Shown here: one piece after another, positions 25,395 through 34,896 of the stretch | How the letters are laid out: each line of letters begins with the position of its first letter | How positions within the stretch are numbered: position 1 is the first letter of the stretch | NCBI RefSeq assembly: GCF_003014595.1 | Contig: NZ_PYGK01000001.1 | Span: 248,001 to 312,000, forward strand | Direction: 5' to 3' | DNA from: Chitinophaga ginsengisoli | GTDB taxonomy: Bacteria > Bacteroidota > Bacteroidia > Chitinophagales > Chitinophagaceae | DNA length: 64,000 nucleotides | The notes under the pieces: generated by a model | Told to the model about the DNA's origin: nothing | Database searches by the model: none | Seen by the model: the letters and a program-made list of their open reading frames with translations, nothing else | Position numbers and translations under genes: made by a program

Positions 25395-26381
25395 TTATCC
25401 CTGTTGTTGCTTTTGCTCCAGGAATACCTGGCACATATCAGCAATTGTTGTTTGTAATGGTGTAAAAGAGAATCCCGGTAGTGCCTTCAGGATCTTTTCA
25501 TTGCTATAGTAGACTTTCATTTGTGCGGTGCGGGCTGTTTCTTTGGTAAGCAGTGCTTTTTTACCGGATAGCTTGCTTTTTATTGCCTCTATTCTCCACA
25601 CTATTTCCGCCATCCAGGGTTTTACAGCTTTATGAGGTGGCTTCTTCCCCAGCTGCTGTGCCATTTCCTTAAACAGGTCGTAGTACTTCCAGTTATCTGT
25701 TGTGATTACAAAACGTTCCCCTTCTATATCGCTTTCCATCAACCTGAACATGACTTCTGCCACATCCCGTACATCGGTAAAACCATTGACACCCTCCGTA
25801 TAATACGGGAACTCTTTCCATGCGTTTTTTATCAGCATACCGGAACCATCATCCCAATATCCTGCACCCAGTATAATACCCGGGTTAACAATAGCAACAT
25901 CCAGCCCTTCCGCCATTCCTCTCCAGACTTCCATCTCTCCCAGGTATTTGCTCACGCTGTATTTGGAATTATTCTTGCCTTCCTTCCATTCACTGGATTC
26001 ATCCAGCACGCCATCTATTCTGGCCCTGCCCAATGCTGCAGTAGAGCTGACGTGCACCAGCTTTCTGACGCCGGTATCGATAGCCAGGTTAACCACATTG
26101 GCTGTTCCTTCCACATTCACTTTCATCATCCGTTCCTGCTCACCGGGACGAAAAGATACGACTCCTGCACAGTGATAGACCTTGTCTACACCCTGCATGG
26201 CTTCTTCCAAAGCAACGACATCCAATACATCGCCTTGTACCCATTCTATTTTGTCCTGTATATCTGCTACCTGCGAAGGAATTGCTGTACGGTACAATGC
26301 CCGTACCGGCTGCCCGACATTCACCAGTTTACGTAATAAATAACTGCCTAAAAAACCTGTGCCACCCGTAACTAAATTCAT
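25395..26381 (-). CDS. NAD-dependent epimerase/dehydratase (extended SDR)
   Basis: A 328-residue extended SDR. The nucleotide-binding motif is VTGGTGFLGSYLL at the N-terminus; the active-site Ser is in HVSSTAAL and YxxxK is YSVSK. The overall pattern resembles dihydroflavonol 4-reductase/3-beta-HSD-like proteins. A substrate cannot be given. It follows the 3-hydroxybutyryl-CoA dehydrogenase gene by 19 bp, so they may be co-transcribed, though a TATCTTTG element at 26402-26409 could give it a promoter of its own. Confidence 0.87.
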   Translation of the reverse strand: MNLVTGGTGFLGSYLLRKLVNVGQPVRALYRTAIPSQVADIQDKIEWVQGDVLDVVALEEAMQGVDKVYHCAGVVSFRPGEQERMMKVNVEGTANVVNLAIDTGVRKLVHVSSTAALGRARIDGVLDESSEWKEGKNNSKYSVSKYLGEMEVWRGMAEGLDVAIVNPGIILGAGYWDDGSGMLIKNAWKEFPYYTEGVNGFTDVRDVAEVMFRLMESDIEGERFVITTDNWKYYDLFKEMAQQLGKKPPHKAVKPWMAEIVWRIEAIKSKLSGKKALLTKETARTAQMKVYYSNEKILKALPGFSFTPLQTTIADMCQVFLEQKQQQG

Positions 26382-26400
26382 GAAATAAGTCCCGTTTGCG

Positions 26401-27261
26401 TCAAAGATAATTATAAAATCCCTTCCCGCTTTTCTTCCCTAATGCGCCTTCTTCCACCTTTGCTATTTGCAGCGGACTGGGAGTAAAACGGGGCGCCCCG
26501 TTATAAGCCTCATAAAGAGAACGCGTCACCGCCAGGTTTACATCATTGCCAATCAGATCCATCAGGGCAAAAGGCCCCATACGGAATCCCGCACTTTCCA
26601 GCAGGCGGTCAATACTTTTGTATGGTGCTACACCTTCTGCAGCTATCTGCATCGCTTCAAGGTAGTAATGCCTGGCCACCCTGTTTACGATAAATCCCGG
26701 CGTGTCCTGTACCATTACCGGCGTCTTTCCCAGGCGTTGCGACAGCGCGTATAAGAGCGCAGTAACTTCCGTCGCTGTATCTTTTCCTTTAACGATCTCC
26801 ACCAACTTCATTACAGGTGCAGGATTAAAGAAATGCATACCCGCTACCCGCTCCGGATGATCTATTCCGGCAGCAATACCGCTTATAGGCAGCGAAGAAG
26901 TATTACTCGCAAGTATGGTAGCTGGTGTATTGATGGCGGCCAGCTGATTGAATAAGGTGGTTTTTATCTCCAGTTTCTCAACGATGGCTTCTATTACCAA
27001 CTCAGCCCGGCAATCTTCCACCTGAGCGGTAAAAACGAGTCGCTCAAGGATCGCGTCTTTCTCTTCAGCCGTCAACTTACCTTTCTTTACGGCATTGTCC
27101 AGCTGTTGTGTGATTTGTTGCTGTGCCTTTTCAAGCATGGCTGCCTGCACATCAAACAATATAGTACGGTAACCGCCTGCTGCTGCCACTTGTGCAATAC
27201 CTGCGCCCATGGTGCCGGCACCGCATACAGCAATCGTTCTAATCTGGTCAACTGTGATCAT
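26401..27261 (-). CDS. hbd: 3-hydroxybutyryl-CoA dehydrogenase
   Basis: A 286-residue 3-hydroxyacyl-CoA dehydrogenase. The NAD motif is VCGAGTMGAGIAQ near the N-terminus; the catalytic region reads GMHFFNPAPVMKLVEIVKG with His-Glu, and the C-terminal domain has PGFIVNRVARHYYLEAM and GPFALMDLIGNDVN. Length and motifs match PaaH/Hbd enzymes acting on short-chain (S)-3-hydroxyacyl-CoA in fatty-acid or aromatic degradation. Soluble, cytoplasmic. It sits upstream of an epimerase and downstream of pheS. Confidence 0.93.
   Translation of the reverse strand: MITVDQIRTIAVCGAGTMGAGIAQVAAAGGYRTILFDVQAAMLEKAQQQITQQLDNAVKKGKLTAEEKDAILERLVFTAQVEDCRAELVIEAIVEKLEIKTTLFNQLAAINTPATILASNTSSLPISGIAAGIDHPERVAGMHFFNPAPVMKLVEIVKGKDTATEVTALLYALSQRLGKTPVMVQDTPGFIVNRVARHYYLEAMQIAAEGVAPYKSIDRLLESAGFRMGPFALMDLIGNDVNLAVTRSLYEAYNGAPRFTPSPLQIAKVEEGALGKKSGKGFYNYL
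26402..26409 (-). promoter_or_regulatory. Possible -7 element (TATCTTTG) for the epimerase gene
   Basis: Matches TAnnTTTG on the minus strand, immediately after the preceding stop codon and 20 bp before the ATG. No matching upstream element. Confidence 0.35.
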
Positions 27262-27351
27262 AAGGGGAATTTATCGGGGTAAAAAACAAAGGAGAAAACG
27301 GCTGATCTACAAACGCACGTTTTCTCCTTTGTAACAATCTTATTTCTGTCG

Positions 27352-28380
27352 TCAAAGCGCTCCTTCAAACTGCTCCAGGAACCGGGTATCGTTCTCGGAA
27401 AACAGTCTAAGGTCTTTGATCTGGTAGTTCAGCATAGTAATACGTTCTATACCCATCCCGAAAGCGAAACCGGTATATTTTTCAGGATCGATACCACAAT
27501 TCTCCAGCACTTTCGGATGCACCATTCCGCAACCCAGGATCTCTACCCAGCCGGTATGTTTACATACGTTACATCCTGTACCACCACAGATCTGGCAGGA
27601 TATATCCATTTCTGCACTTGGCTCAGTGAAAGGGAAGTAGGAAGGACGGAAACGGATACGGGTATTGTCTCCGAACAGCTCCTTCACGAAGTGGTACAAT
27701 GTCTGTTTCAGGTCGGCAAATGACACATTCTCATCAATGTACAGCCCTTCCACCTGGTGGAAAAAGCAGTGCGCCCTGGCGGAGATCGTTTCGTTACGAT
27801 ACACACGGCCCGGGCAGATGATACGGATAGGCAGTTTACCGGTCTCCATGGCTCTTACCTGTACGGAAGAAGTATGGGTACGCAGCAGCCAGTCCGGATT
27901 TTTGCTGATGTAGAAAGTATCCTGCATATCACGCGCAGGGTGGTTTTCCGGCAGGTTCAGCGCGGTAAAGTTATGCCAGTCGTCTTCTATCTCCGGTCCC
28001 TCTGCAATAGCAAAACCCAGGCGCTCAAATATGCTGATGATCTTATTTCTTACAACGCTGATAGGATGGCGGGTGCCTAACCGGTGAGGTTCTGCCGGCA
28101 GTGTCAGGTCTGCATCGGTAGCAGCTGCAGTGGCGCCGTCTTTCAGGTGCTCAAACTGCGTATACCTTTCTTCTGCCAGCTGCTTAAAGCCATTCAGTAC
28201 TTGTCCAAATTCCTTTTTACGCTCGTTTGGCACCTGTTTCATTTCGCCAAACATAGCTTTTACGATCCCTTTTGTTCCAAGGAATTTAATACGGTATTGT
28301 TCAAGATCCGCAGCCGTAGCTGGTTCGAATGCTAATATTTCCTGTTTGTAGTCAGCGATTTGCTGTTCTATCTGGTCCAT
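27352..28380 (-). CDS. pheS: Phenylalanyl-tRNA synthetase alpha subunit
   Basis: A 342-residue class II synthetase subunit. An N-terminal coiled-coil (residues 1-80) binds tRNA. Motif 2 lies around GRVYRNETISARAHCFFHQVEG (read as two adjacent pieces) and motif 3 is FGMGIERITMLNYQIKDLR. A CxxC-CxxC insertion (SCQICGGTGCNVCKHTG) typical of many bacterial PheS is present. It charges tRNA-Phe together with PheT, which is not in the window. ATG 28380 is 15 bp after the response regulator stop. A TTG three codons upstream is less likely. Confidence 0.96.
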   Translation of the reverse strand: MDQIEQQIADYKQEILAFEPATAADLEQYRIKFLGTKGIVKAMFGEMKQVPNERKKEFGQVLNGFKQLAEERYTQFEHLKDGATAAATDADLTLPAEPHRLGTRHPISVVRNKIISIFERLGFAIAEGPEIEDDWHNFTALNLPENHPARDMQDTFYISKNPDWLLRTHTSSVQVRAMETGKLPIRIICPGRVYRNETISARAHCFFHQVEGLYIDENVSFADLKQTLYHFVKELFGDNTRIRFRPSYFPFTEPSAEMDISCQICGGTGCNVCKHTGWVEILGCGMVHPKVLENCGIDPEKYTGFAFGMGIERITMLNYQIKDLRLFSENDTRFLEQFEGAL

Positions 28381-28395
28381 AGTCAGCAAAGATAA

Positions 28396-29085
28396 TTAAA
28401 AGATCAGTTTATACCCTACCCCCCTTATATTGACGATCTGTACCCGTGGATCGTCCTTCAGATACCTTCTCAGCTTGGTGATAAACACATCCATACTGCG
28501 GGCATTGAAGAAGCTGTCGTCTCCCCAGAGGTCGAGCAATACTGTCTTTCTCTCCATTACCTGGTTCAGGTTTTCTGACAGGCGCCGCAGTATTTCTGCT
28601 TCGCGGTGGGAAAGGAACTCGGTGTTATTATTCCGGGTGAGGGTCTGTTTCGTATAATTGAAGACATACTGTCCGATCTGTATTACATCAGCGCCGGCAC
28701 TGGGGCTGACTGCGGGCGTTTCTTTAAACCGTTGCAACAGGGCCTTTATGCGCACGATCAGCTCGTCCATACTGAAGGGCTTTTTCAGGTAGTCGTTTCC
28801 CCCCAGTTCAAAGCCTTTTACCACATCGGTAGTCTGGGATTTTGCTGTCAGGAAGATGATAGGCGTAGTCTTATCCAAGCGCCTGATCTCTGTTGTGACC
28901 GTAAATCCGTCCATATTGGGCATCATGATATCCAGCACCACCACGTCCGGCTTATGCTCCTGGTATAAACGAAGCCCTTCTTTGCCATCGGCGGCATACA
29001 GCATTTCAAAGCCTCTCATTTCCAGGCTATCTTTCACGATCTGACCCAGCTGCCATTCATCCTCTATCAGTAATACTTTTGACAT
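28396..29085 (-). CDS. OmpR-family response regulator
   Basis: A 229-residue regulator. Receiver domain with IEDEW, phosphoacceptor Asp in VVVLDIMMPNMDG, Thr in FLTAKS and Lys in LKKPF; C-terminal winged helix with LSHREAEILRRL and IVNIRGVGYKLIF. It lies 11 bp after its histidine kinase gene and 15 bp before pheS. A 10-bp tandem repeat in the region upstream of the kinase, facing the GLPGLI/beta-barrel pair, is a plausible binding site for it (inference). Confidence 0.94.
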   Translation of the reverse strand: MSKVLLIEDEWQLGQIVKDSLEMRGFEMLYAADGKEGLRLYQEHKPDVVVLDIMMPNMDGFTVTTEIRRLDKTTPIIFLTAKSQTTDVVKGFELGGNDYLKKPFSMDELIVRIKALLQRFKETPAVSPSAGADVIQIGQYVFNYTKQTLTRNNNTEFLSHREAEILRRLSENLNQVMERKTVLLDLWGDDSFFNARSMDVFITKLRRYLKDDPRVQIVNIRGVGYKLIF

Positions 29086-29096
29086 AGTTGCAGGTG

Positions 29097-30518
29097 TTAA
29101 ACTGGTATTTGTATGATAAATTCACTTCCCTTTTCCGGTTCGCTCTGTACTTTAATCGTGCCGCCGTGCAGATCCACGACCTTTTTTACATAGCTGAGTC
29201 CCAGTCCGAATCCCTTCACATTATGCAGGTTGCCTGTGGGGACCCTGAAAAAGGTATCGAAGATGTTTTCCTGGTATATTTTCGGTATCCCGATCCCATT
29301 GTCTTTTACTTTGATAACCAGCTTTCCGCCTTCCAGCATGCTTTTGATATATACAGCCGGCTGGTCTCCTGAATACTTGATGGCATTATCTACCAGGTTG
29401 CTGATGGCATTGGTCAGATGGGTTTTATCCACCTCCACCGTCTGCTCTCCCAGCAGGTTATCGTAGCGGAACTGTACCGGGCGCCCCGCTTTCAGCTGAT
29501 GATTGGTGATAATACTGTCCATCACTTCGCCAATATCTGTTTCTTCCCTGAACAGTTCGATCTCTTCTCTTTCCTCAGCAGCTATGTGCAACACCTTTTC
29601 CACCAGGTCAGACAGCCTTTGCAGCTCCTGCTTGGAAATATCGAGATAGGTCTGCGTTTTCCGCTGATCATTCAGGGCATTGAAGTTCTGCATGGCTTCT
29701 ACTGCCGCAGATACTGTGGCAATAGGTGTTTTCAGCTCATGCGTCATGTTATTGATAAAGTCATTCTTGACTTCAGAAAGCCGTTTCTGTTTCAGGATCG
29801 TCCGCAGCATATACACAAAACAGATGGTGGTGAGTACCAGCAGCAACAATGAGCCCACCAGTGTCCACATCATTTTTGCCAGGATGTATTGCAGCGGCGA
29901 CTCAAACTTAGCCTGTACAAAGAGATTGCTGGCGGGGTTGAAAGGTATCTTAGACGTTTGCAATGGTGGCCGTTTTCTCAGGCTATCTCTGAATCCTTCC
30001 CGGTTGTATCCATTAAAACTCATATGAAAAGTATCCAGCTCATATGGCGTCATGATCTGACGGGCATGTAGTTCAGCAGTAAATACAGAATCCAGTTTGA
30101 TCAGTTTCACGCTGTCGCTTGTGAGGTTATTCAGGAGAATAAGATCAGAGATCTGTCTTGCTAATGTATCTGCAAACTCGTTGCCGGCGCGAAGCTCTCT
30201 TCTACGTTTAATCGTATCTGTTAACATCTCCTCATGCATACGGTCGTGCCCATGACGGCCACCTGGCATATCTCCCGGAGGGGGAATATCCCTGTATATT
30301 CTGAATGAATCCCTGTCTCTTCCGAAGTTGCGGAAGTAGCGGCGCACATCAGCAAACTGCTTGTTAAAAACAGCCGTCCGTAAAGACTCGTTGATGTCTT
30401 TATTAAACTGATCCACCTGTATGTGATAGGAGTTATACAGCCAGTATCCCTGGAAGAGATAAATGCCAAGTATACACACACACATTAGTATCAGAATATT
30501 CCGGATCCGCTGACGCAT
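29097..30518 (-). CDS. Sensor histidine kinase with large periplasmic domain
   Basis: A 473-residue membrane kinase. TM1 spans about residues 5-27, a periplasmic sensor of about 190 residues follows (Arg-rich, with RYFRNFGRDRDSFRIY), TM2 is about 215-240 (WTLVGSLLLLVLTTICFVYM). H-box FINNMTHELKTPIATVS, N-box NLVDNAIKYS, G-boxes KDNGIGIP and GFGLGLSYV are intact. No recognised sensor family. ATG 30518 is preferred over a TTG at 30527. The GLPGLI gene starts 175 bp away on the other strand. Confidence 0.93.
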   Translation of the reverse strand: MRQRIRNILILMCVCILGIYLFQGYWLYNSYHIQVDQFNKDINESLRTAVFNKQFADVRRYFRNFGRDRDSFRIYRDIPPPGDMPGGRHGHDRMHEEMLTDTIKRRRELRAGNEFADTLARQISDLILLNNLTSDSVKLIKLDSVFTAELHARQIMTPYELDTFHMSFNGYNREGFRDSLRKRPPLQTSKIPFNPASNLFVQAKFESPLQYILAKMMWTLVGSLLLLVLTTICFVYMLRTILKQKRLSEVKNDFINNMTHELKTPIATVSAAVEAMQNFNALNDQRKTQTYLDISKQELQRLSDLVEKVLHIAAEEREEIELFREETDIGEVMDSIITNHQLKAGRPVQFRYDNLLGEQTVEVDKTHLTNAISNLVDNAIKYSGDQPAVYIKSMLEGGKLVIKVKDNGIGIPKIYQENIFDTFFRVPTGNLHNVKGFGLGLSYVKKVVDLHGGTIKVQSEPEKGSEFIIQIPV

Positions 30519-30605
30519 AATTGCCAAGTTTTCGCTGTTAAGTACGCTCCCGTTAAGGGGGTATGTTGCAAAGCTATTGGTTCCTTACATACCCGCTCCA
30601 TGCCC

Positions 30606-30625
30606 TTAACAGTAATTAACAGTAA
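30606..30625 (+). promoter_or_regulatory. Tandem 10-bp repeat (TTAACAGTAA twice), likely regulator site
   Basis: Two identical adjacent 10-bp units, the arrangement bound by OmpR/PhoB-type dimers. It is 68 bp before the GLPGLI gene ATG and about 90 bp from the kinase gene ATG on the other strand. A near-consensus -7 box (GACTTTTG, 30663-30670) lies downstream. Confidence 0.55.
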
Positions 30626-30692
30626 ATAAAGCTATTTAACCAACAAATGAAAGGCGAATAATGACTTTTGTATCAGAAAAAAATCAGAGCAT

Positions 30693-31466
30693 ATGAAGAA
30701 CTTATCAAAAACACTTCTTGGCGTCGCATTGGTTACCTTCACTGGCATGACGGCCATGGCGCAGGATAAGAATACCGGTGTGATCGACTATGAAATAAAT
30801 GCAAAGATGCCTCAACGTGGCGGTGCAGAAGGAGATGGGGAAGAGCAGGTTATTACCTTCAATCAGCATTTCTACTTTACGGGCGGTAAAGGCAAGCTGG
30901 AGACAGACCGTCCTGATTTCGGTGGTCGTGGCTTTGGCGGTGGACGTCCTGATGGCGGCGCACCAGGTGGCAATGGCGGTGGTGGTGGACGTGGCGGCCG
31001 TTTCGGTGGGATGCGTGGCGCCTTTGGCGGGGGGTATGTAGACCTTTCCGGAAAGAAATACCTGCAGACATTCTCAAAGCCGGAAGACAGCACGAAGACT
31101 TACTACGCAGAAGAGGACTATACGCCTGCCAAAGATGCTAAACTGAGCGATAAGACGAAGAAGATCGCCGGTTACAACTGTAAAAAAGCAACTGTCACCG
31201 TACGTAACGAAGAGTATACGGTATGGTACACCCAGGACCTGCCTTTCAGCTACAGTCCTATCAATGGCCTGCTGCCTGATGGTAATGGCGTGGTACTCTC
31301 TGCAGAAGGGAGCAGACGTTCCTTTACAGCAACTAAAGTAGACTTCAAACCAGTGACAACAAATGTTTCATTACCGGCCAATGCGGAAAAAGTAACTGAT
31401 GATCAGTTGCGCGACATGCGCCGTGAAGCGATGCAGAAATTCCGTGAGCGGCAAAACGGGAATTAA
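30693..31466 (+). CDS. GLPGLI family secreted protein with Gly-rich insert
   Basis: A 257-residue secreted protein. Signal peptide residues 1-23 (ending AMAQ). The GLPGLI-family core includes KIAGYNCKKATVTVRNEEY, then WYTQDLPFSYSPINGLLP, where the family GLPGLI motif is diverged to INGLLPDG. Between about residues 68 and 115 there is a Gly/Arg-rich low-complexity insert (runs such as GGGRPDGG and GNGGGGGRGG). The function of the family is unknown; members commonly accompany a beta-barrel outer-membrane protein, as here with the gene 46 bp downstream. Confidence 0.8.
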   Translation: MKNLSKTLLGVALVTFTGMTAMAQDKNTGVIDYEINAKMPQRGGAEGDGEEQVITFNQHFYFTGGKGKLETDRPDFGGRGFGGGRPDGGAPGGNGGGGGRGGRFGGMRGAFGGGYVDLSGKKYLQTFSKPEDSTKTYYAEEDYTPAKDAKLSDKTKKIAGYNCKKATVTVRNEEYTVWYTQDLPFSYSPINGLLPDGNGVVLSAEGSRRSFTATKVDFKPVTTNVSLPANAEKVTDDQLRDMRREAMQKFRERQNGN

Positions 31467-31512
31467 ATAAGATACTAATTTGCATCGTTTCCTCCTTACC
31501 AATTCCCTTTTC

Positions 31513-34386
31513 ATGAAAAGATTTACCCTTGTTGCTACAATACTGTTCCTGTTTGCGCTTTCCACACAAGCGCAGCAGGGGCAGATAAAAGGATCATTGA
31601 CCGACTCATCTGCTACACATCCTTTACCGGATGCAACCGTTGCCCTGCTGAATGGCAGGGATTCTTCCCTGGCGGCTACCGCCTTTACTGATAAAAAAGG
31701 GTCCTTCTCTTTCACTGGTATAGCCTTGGGCAACTACAGAGTGTACATCACTTTCCTGGGGTACCAGCCGGTTTTTAAAAGCGTCACGATCTCCGCCGCC
31801 CAGCCAGTATTGGATATGGGCACCATACACCTCAAAGGTAAAGGCCTCTTGTTGAATGAGGTGGAGATCATCCAGGAAGTACCACCCATCGTGGTAAAAA
31901 CGGATACGCTGGAATTCAACGCGGGTTCCTTTAAGACAAGGGAAAATGCCGTAGTGGAAGATCTGCTGAAAAAGCTACCGGGAGTATCAGTTGATAAAGA
32001 CGGCGTGATCACGGCACAAGGGGAAACCGTAAAAAGGGTATTGGTAGATGGTAAACCTTTCTTCAGTGATGATCCTAAACTGGCCACCAAGAACCTGCCG
32101 GCAGATATCATCGATAAGATCCAGCTGATAGACCGTAAATCTGACCAGGCACAGTTCACCGGCATAGACGATGGCAATACAGAAAAGGCGATCAACATCA
32201 CGATTAAAAAAGATAAGAAAAAAGGCTTCTTCGGAAGAGCTTCTGCAGGTTATGGGGATAATGACCGCTTCGCTGTCAATGCAAGCCTGAACAGCTTCCG
32301 CGACACCAAGCAGTTATCCTTCCTGGGAAGTGGCAATAATGTGAATAATCTTGGTTATACCTTCAACGACGTCTTCAACTTCAACGGTAATACCGGTGGC
32401 GGCGGGGGAGGAGGTGGTGGTGGCCGCGCCGGCGGAGGCGGCCGCGGTGCGGCACAATCCACCATCAGTAGTCTTGGCGGGAACAATACCACGGGCATCA
32501 CCCGTAACTGGAACGCGGGGTTTAACTACAACCAGGACTTCGGCTCAAAGCTTAAAATCAACGGCAGCTATTTTATCAACGATACGCGGACAGAAACAAA
32601 CAGGCGTAGTAATAAGCAAACCTTTCTGACCGACACCACTTACTATTACAATCAGCAGTCTGGTTCCCTTACCAACAATGATAATCACCGGCTGAACATG
32701 CGGGTTGAATACCAGATAGATTCTATGCATTCATTGATTGTTACTCCCAGTTTCAGTTATTCTGATGGCACTACCAACACCCTGAATACATATCAATCCC
32801 TGGATGAGCACAAAGTACAAACGATAGATGGGGAATCGCGGAACAGCAGTCATGCTACTTCTCCCAACTTCTCCACTACTGCGTTGTTCAGAAAGAAATT
32901 CCATAAGATCGGCCGTAGCCTCAGCGCCAATTTCAGCTTTGGCTATAATACGACCGACAGACAGAATTTCTTCAAAACAGCAGACACGCACCTGGAAACA
33001 GCGGCGACCGATTCTTTCAGCACCGGGTATGACAGGATGACCAATGCGAATAATATGGGCCGCAATATGGGTGTAAGACTGACTTATACCGAGCCGCTCA
33101 TGAAAGACCGCTTCCTGGAATTATCTTATGCATGGAATAATAACTATAGCGATTCCAGGAACCTTACTTACGACATCGACGGTGCAAGTGGCAAGTATGA
33201 TAAACTGAATGACAGTCTGAGTAACATATTCGAGAATACATTTACAACACAACAAGCAGGCCTGGACATCCGTACGCAGAAATTAAAGTATGACTATACG
33301 TTTGGATTGAATGTACAGTTCAGCAGTCTGCTGAATGACAACGTGAGCAGGAAAACACAAATTGACCAGCACACCGTCAATTTCTATCCTTCTGCGTCAT
33401 TCAACTATAATTTCCAGAGAGGAAAAAGGCTCCGTTTTCGTTACAACGGTAGTACTTCACAACCAACAGTTACACAGTTACAACCACTACCAGACCTGAC
33501 CAGTTCATTGTATGTGCAACAGGGTAATCCTGATTTGAAACCATCCTTTTCACATAGCATCAACATGGGCTACAACGTATTTAACAACAGTACGTTCCGT
33601 GGTTTCTTTACTAATGTGAATGCCAATTTTACCACCAATAAAATTGTGAATGCAAACCGTGTAGATACTTCAGGCAAGCAGTTTACAAAACCGTTCAACT
33701 CCAATGGTGCATACAATCTTAATGCGTTTGCAGTTAATACCATTCCCCTCAAAAAGTTGAAGACTTCGATAAATATCAATACCAATCTGAACTACAGCCG
33801 GGATGTAAGTTTTACAGGCACACAAAAAGACTTTTCAAAGATCCTGAAAAACTATACCAGGAACTTTGGTATCACACAGGGGCTTGGCTTCAACTACACT
33901 TACAAGGAGCTGTTTGATTTTTCTGCCAACGCCAGTGTAAACTACAGTGGTGCACGGTATGATATCCAGCCAAGCAATAACACAGACTATTTCAACTACG
34001 CGTTTTCATTTGATTATAATGTCAACCTGCCTGTTGGTTTTATCATCGGAAGTGATATTACCTATACGCTGAATGCGGGCAGGGCAGAAGGTTACAACGT
34101 TGATGTAACGATGCTGAATGCGTTTATTTCGAAGAGTTTGTTCAAAAATAAAAAAGGATTGATAAAGCTGTCTGGCTATGATCTGTTGCATCAGAATGTA
34201 AGCGTGGGGCGTAATACCGGAGAGAACTATATTGAAGACGTGACGAACATGGTATTGCAACGGTATTTTATGATCAGCTTCACTTATTTCATCAACAAAT
34301 TTGCGGGTAGTAACAACAATAATGGAGATCGTCGCAGGATGGGCCCTCCGGGCATGCGGATGGGAGGATTTCCAAGAGGTGGTTGA
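31513..34386 (+). CDS. Outer-membrane beta-barrel protein with CarboxypepD_reg domain
   Basis: A 957-residue outer-membrane protein: signal peptide (residues 1-20), a CarboxypepD_reg-like Ig domain (about 22-105, GQIKGSLTDSSATHPLPDA), a plug-like region (about 120-225, with GVSVDKDGVITAQGETVKRV in two parts), then a C-terminal beta-barrel of the OMP_b-brl_3 type with alternating aromatic strands. A poly-Gly stretch near residues 297-312 and an Arg/Gly/Pro-rich C-terminal tail (MGPPGMRMGGFPRGG) are notable. It resembles TonB-dependent receptors but lacks an obvious TonB box. Substrate unknown; partner of the GLPGLI gene. Confidence 0.88.
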   Translation: MKRFTLVATILFLFALSTQAQQGQIKGSLTDSSATHPLPDATVALLNGRDSSLAATAFTDKKGSFSFTGIALGNYRVYITFLGYQPVFKSVTISAAQPVLDMGTIHLKGKGLLLNEVEIIQEVPPIVVKTDTLEFNAGSFKTRENAVVEDLLKKLPGVSVDKDGVITAQGETVKRVLVDGKPFFSDDPKLATKNLPADIIDKIQLIDRKSDQAQFTGIDDGNTEKAINITIKKDKKKGFFGRASAGYGDNDRFAVNASLNSFRDTKQLSFLGSGNNVNNLGYTFNDVFNFNGNTGGGGGGGGGGRAGGGGRGAAQSTISSLGGNNTTGITRNWNAGFNYNQDFGSKLKINGSYFINDTRTETNRRSNKQTFLTDTTYYYNQQSGSLTNNDNHRLNMRVEYQIDSMHSLIVTPSFSYSDGTTNTLNTYQSLDEHKVQTIDGESRNSSHATSPNFSTTALFRKKFHKIGRSLSANFSFGYNTTDRQNFFKTADTHLETAATDSFSTGYDRMTNANNMGRNMGVRLTYTEPLMKDRFLELSYAWNNNYSDSRNLTYDIDGASGKYDKLNDSLSNIFENTFTTQQAGLDIRTQKLKYDYTFGLNVQFSSLLNDNVSRKTQIDQHTVNFYPSASFNYNFQRGKRLRFRYNGSTSQPTVTQLQPLPDLTSSLYVQQGNPDLKPSFSHSINMGYNVFNNSTFRGFFTNVNANFTTNKIVNANRVDTSGKQFTKPFNSNGAYNLNAFAVNTIPLKKLKTSININTNLNYSRDVSFTGTQKDFSKILKNYTRNFGITQGLGFNYTYKELFDFSANASVNYSGARYDIQPSNNTDYFNYAFSFDYNVNLPVGFIIGSDITYTLNAGRAEGYNVDVTMLNAFISKSLFKNKKGLIKLSGYDLLHQNVSVGRNTGENYIEDVTNMVLQRYFMISFTYFINKFAGSNNNNGDRRRMGPPGMRMGGFPRGG

Positions 34387-34404
34387 TATGATAGTTGATA
34401 ATGC

Positions 34405-34436
34405 AAAAAGGTCTCACGATATGTGAGACCTTTTTT
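34405..34436 (+). terminator. Terminator of the beta-barrel gene
   Basis: Perfect 13-bp arms AAAAAGGTCTCAC (34405-34417) and complement (34423-34435) around a 5-nt loop, with a T-run. Confidence 0.9.
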
Positions 34437-34578
34437 ATTTGGTAAATGTAAAATGACTCCTAAGTTGATAAATCCTTGAAAGGTTGAAAGGATAACAAAG
34501 GTGGAGACGTACTTCCTCCTTCATGCCTCCAGCTTTGAAACCTTACAACCTTAGTATTTTTTGCTGTTGCTTATGGCA

Positions 34579-34896
34579 CTATAGCCCGGCTACTTTGTAA
34601 CTGCGTACTTTCTGAGCCGTCTTACGTTCCCTGATACTCTGTGTCACTCGTCTCACTACCCAGCTCAGTGTAAATGTTGGGATAAAATCCAGACCAGGAA
34701 ATAGTTCTTCCATGAAGTTGAAAACACTTCCGAAAGCGCCCAGACTACTGCCAAACATCCTGTAGAATATAATAGCAGAAATGGGGGCCCAGATCACATC
34801 ACTTACTTCTCCTAAAACCGGCACGGCATAACTTGCACATCCAATCAGGTCCATCAAAATACAAGTCCATAATGCAGGGGTAAATCTTCTTTCCAT
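34579..34896 (-). CDS. Small membrane protein of unknown function
   Basis: A 105-residue protein with two hydrophobic segments (about residues 7-28 and 33-55), then FMEELFPGLDFIPTFTLSWVV and a basic C-terminus (RRVTQSIRERKTAQKVRS). It starts with an ATG, has normal composition and no overlap with another gene. I recognise the general pattern of small uncharacterised Bacteroidota membrane proteins but cannot give a function. It lies alone between a beta-barrel gene and a Tat-signal isomerase gene. Confidence 0.6.
   Translation of the reverse strand: MERRFTPALWTCILMDLIGCASYAVPVLGEVSDVIWAPISAIIFYRMFGSSLGAFGSVFNFMEELFPGLDFIPTFTLSWVVRRVTQSIRERKTAQKVRSYKVAGL

Noticed and set aside
25632..26336. 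234-codon plus-strand frame inside the epimerase gene
   Set aside because: Antisense shadow of an SDR with intact motifs; Cys/His-rich composition typical of such shadows.
30872..31093. Pro-rich minus-strand frames in the GLPGLI gene
   Set aside because: They are the complement of the Gly-rich insert.
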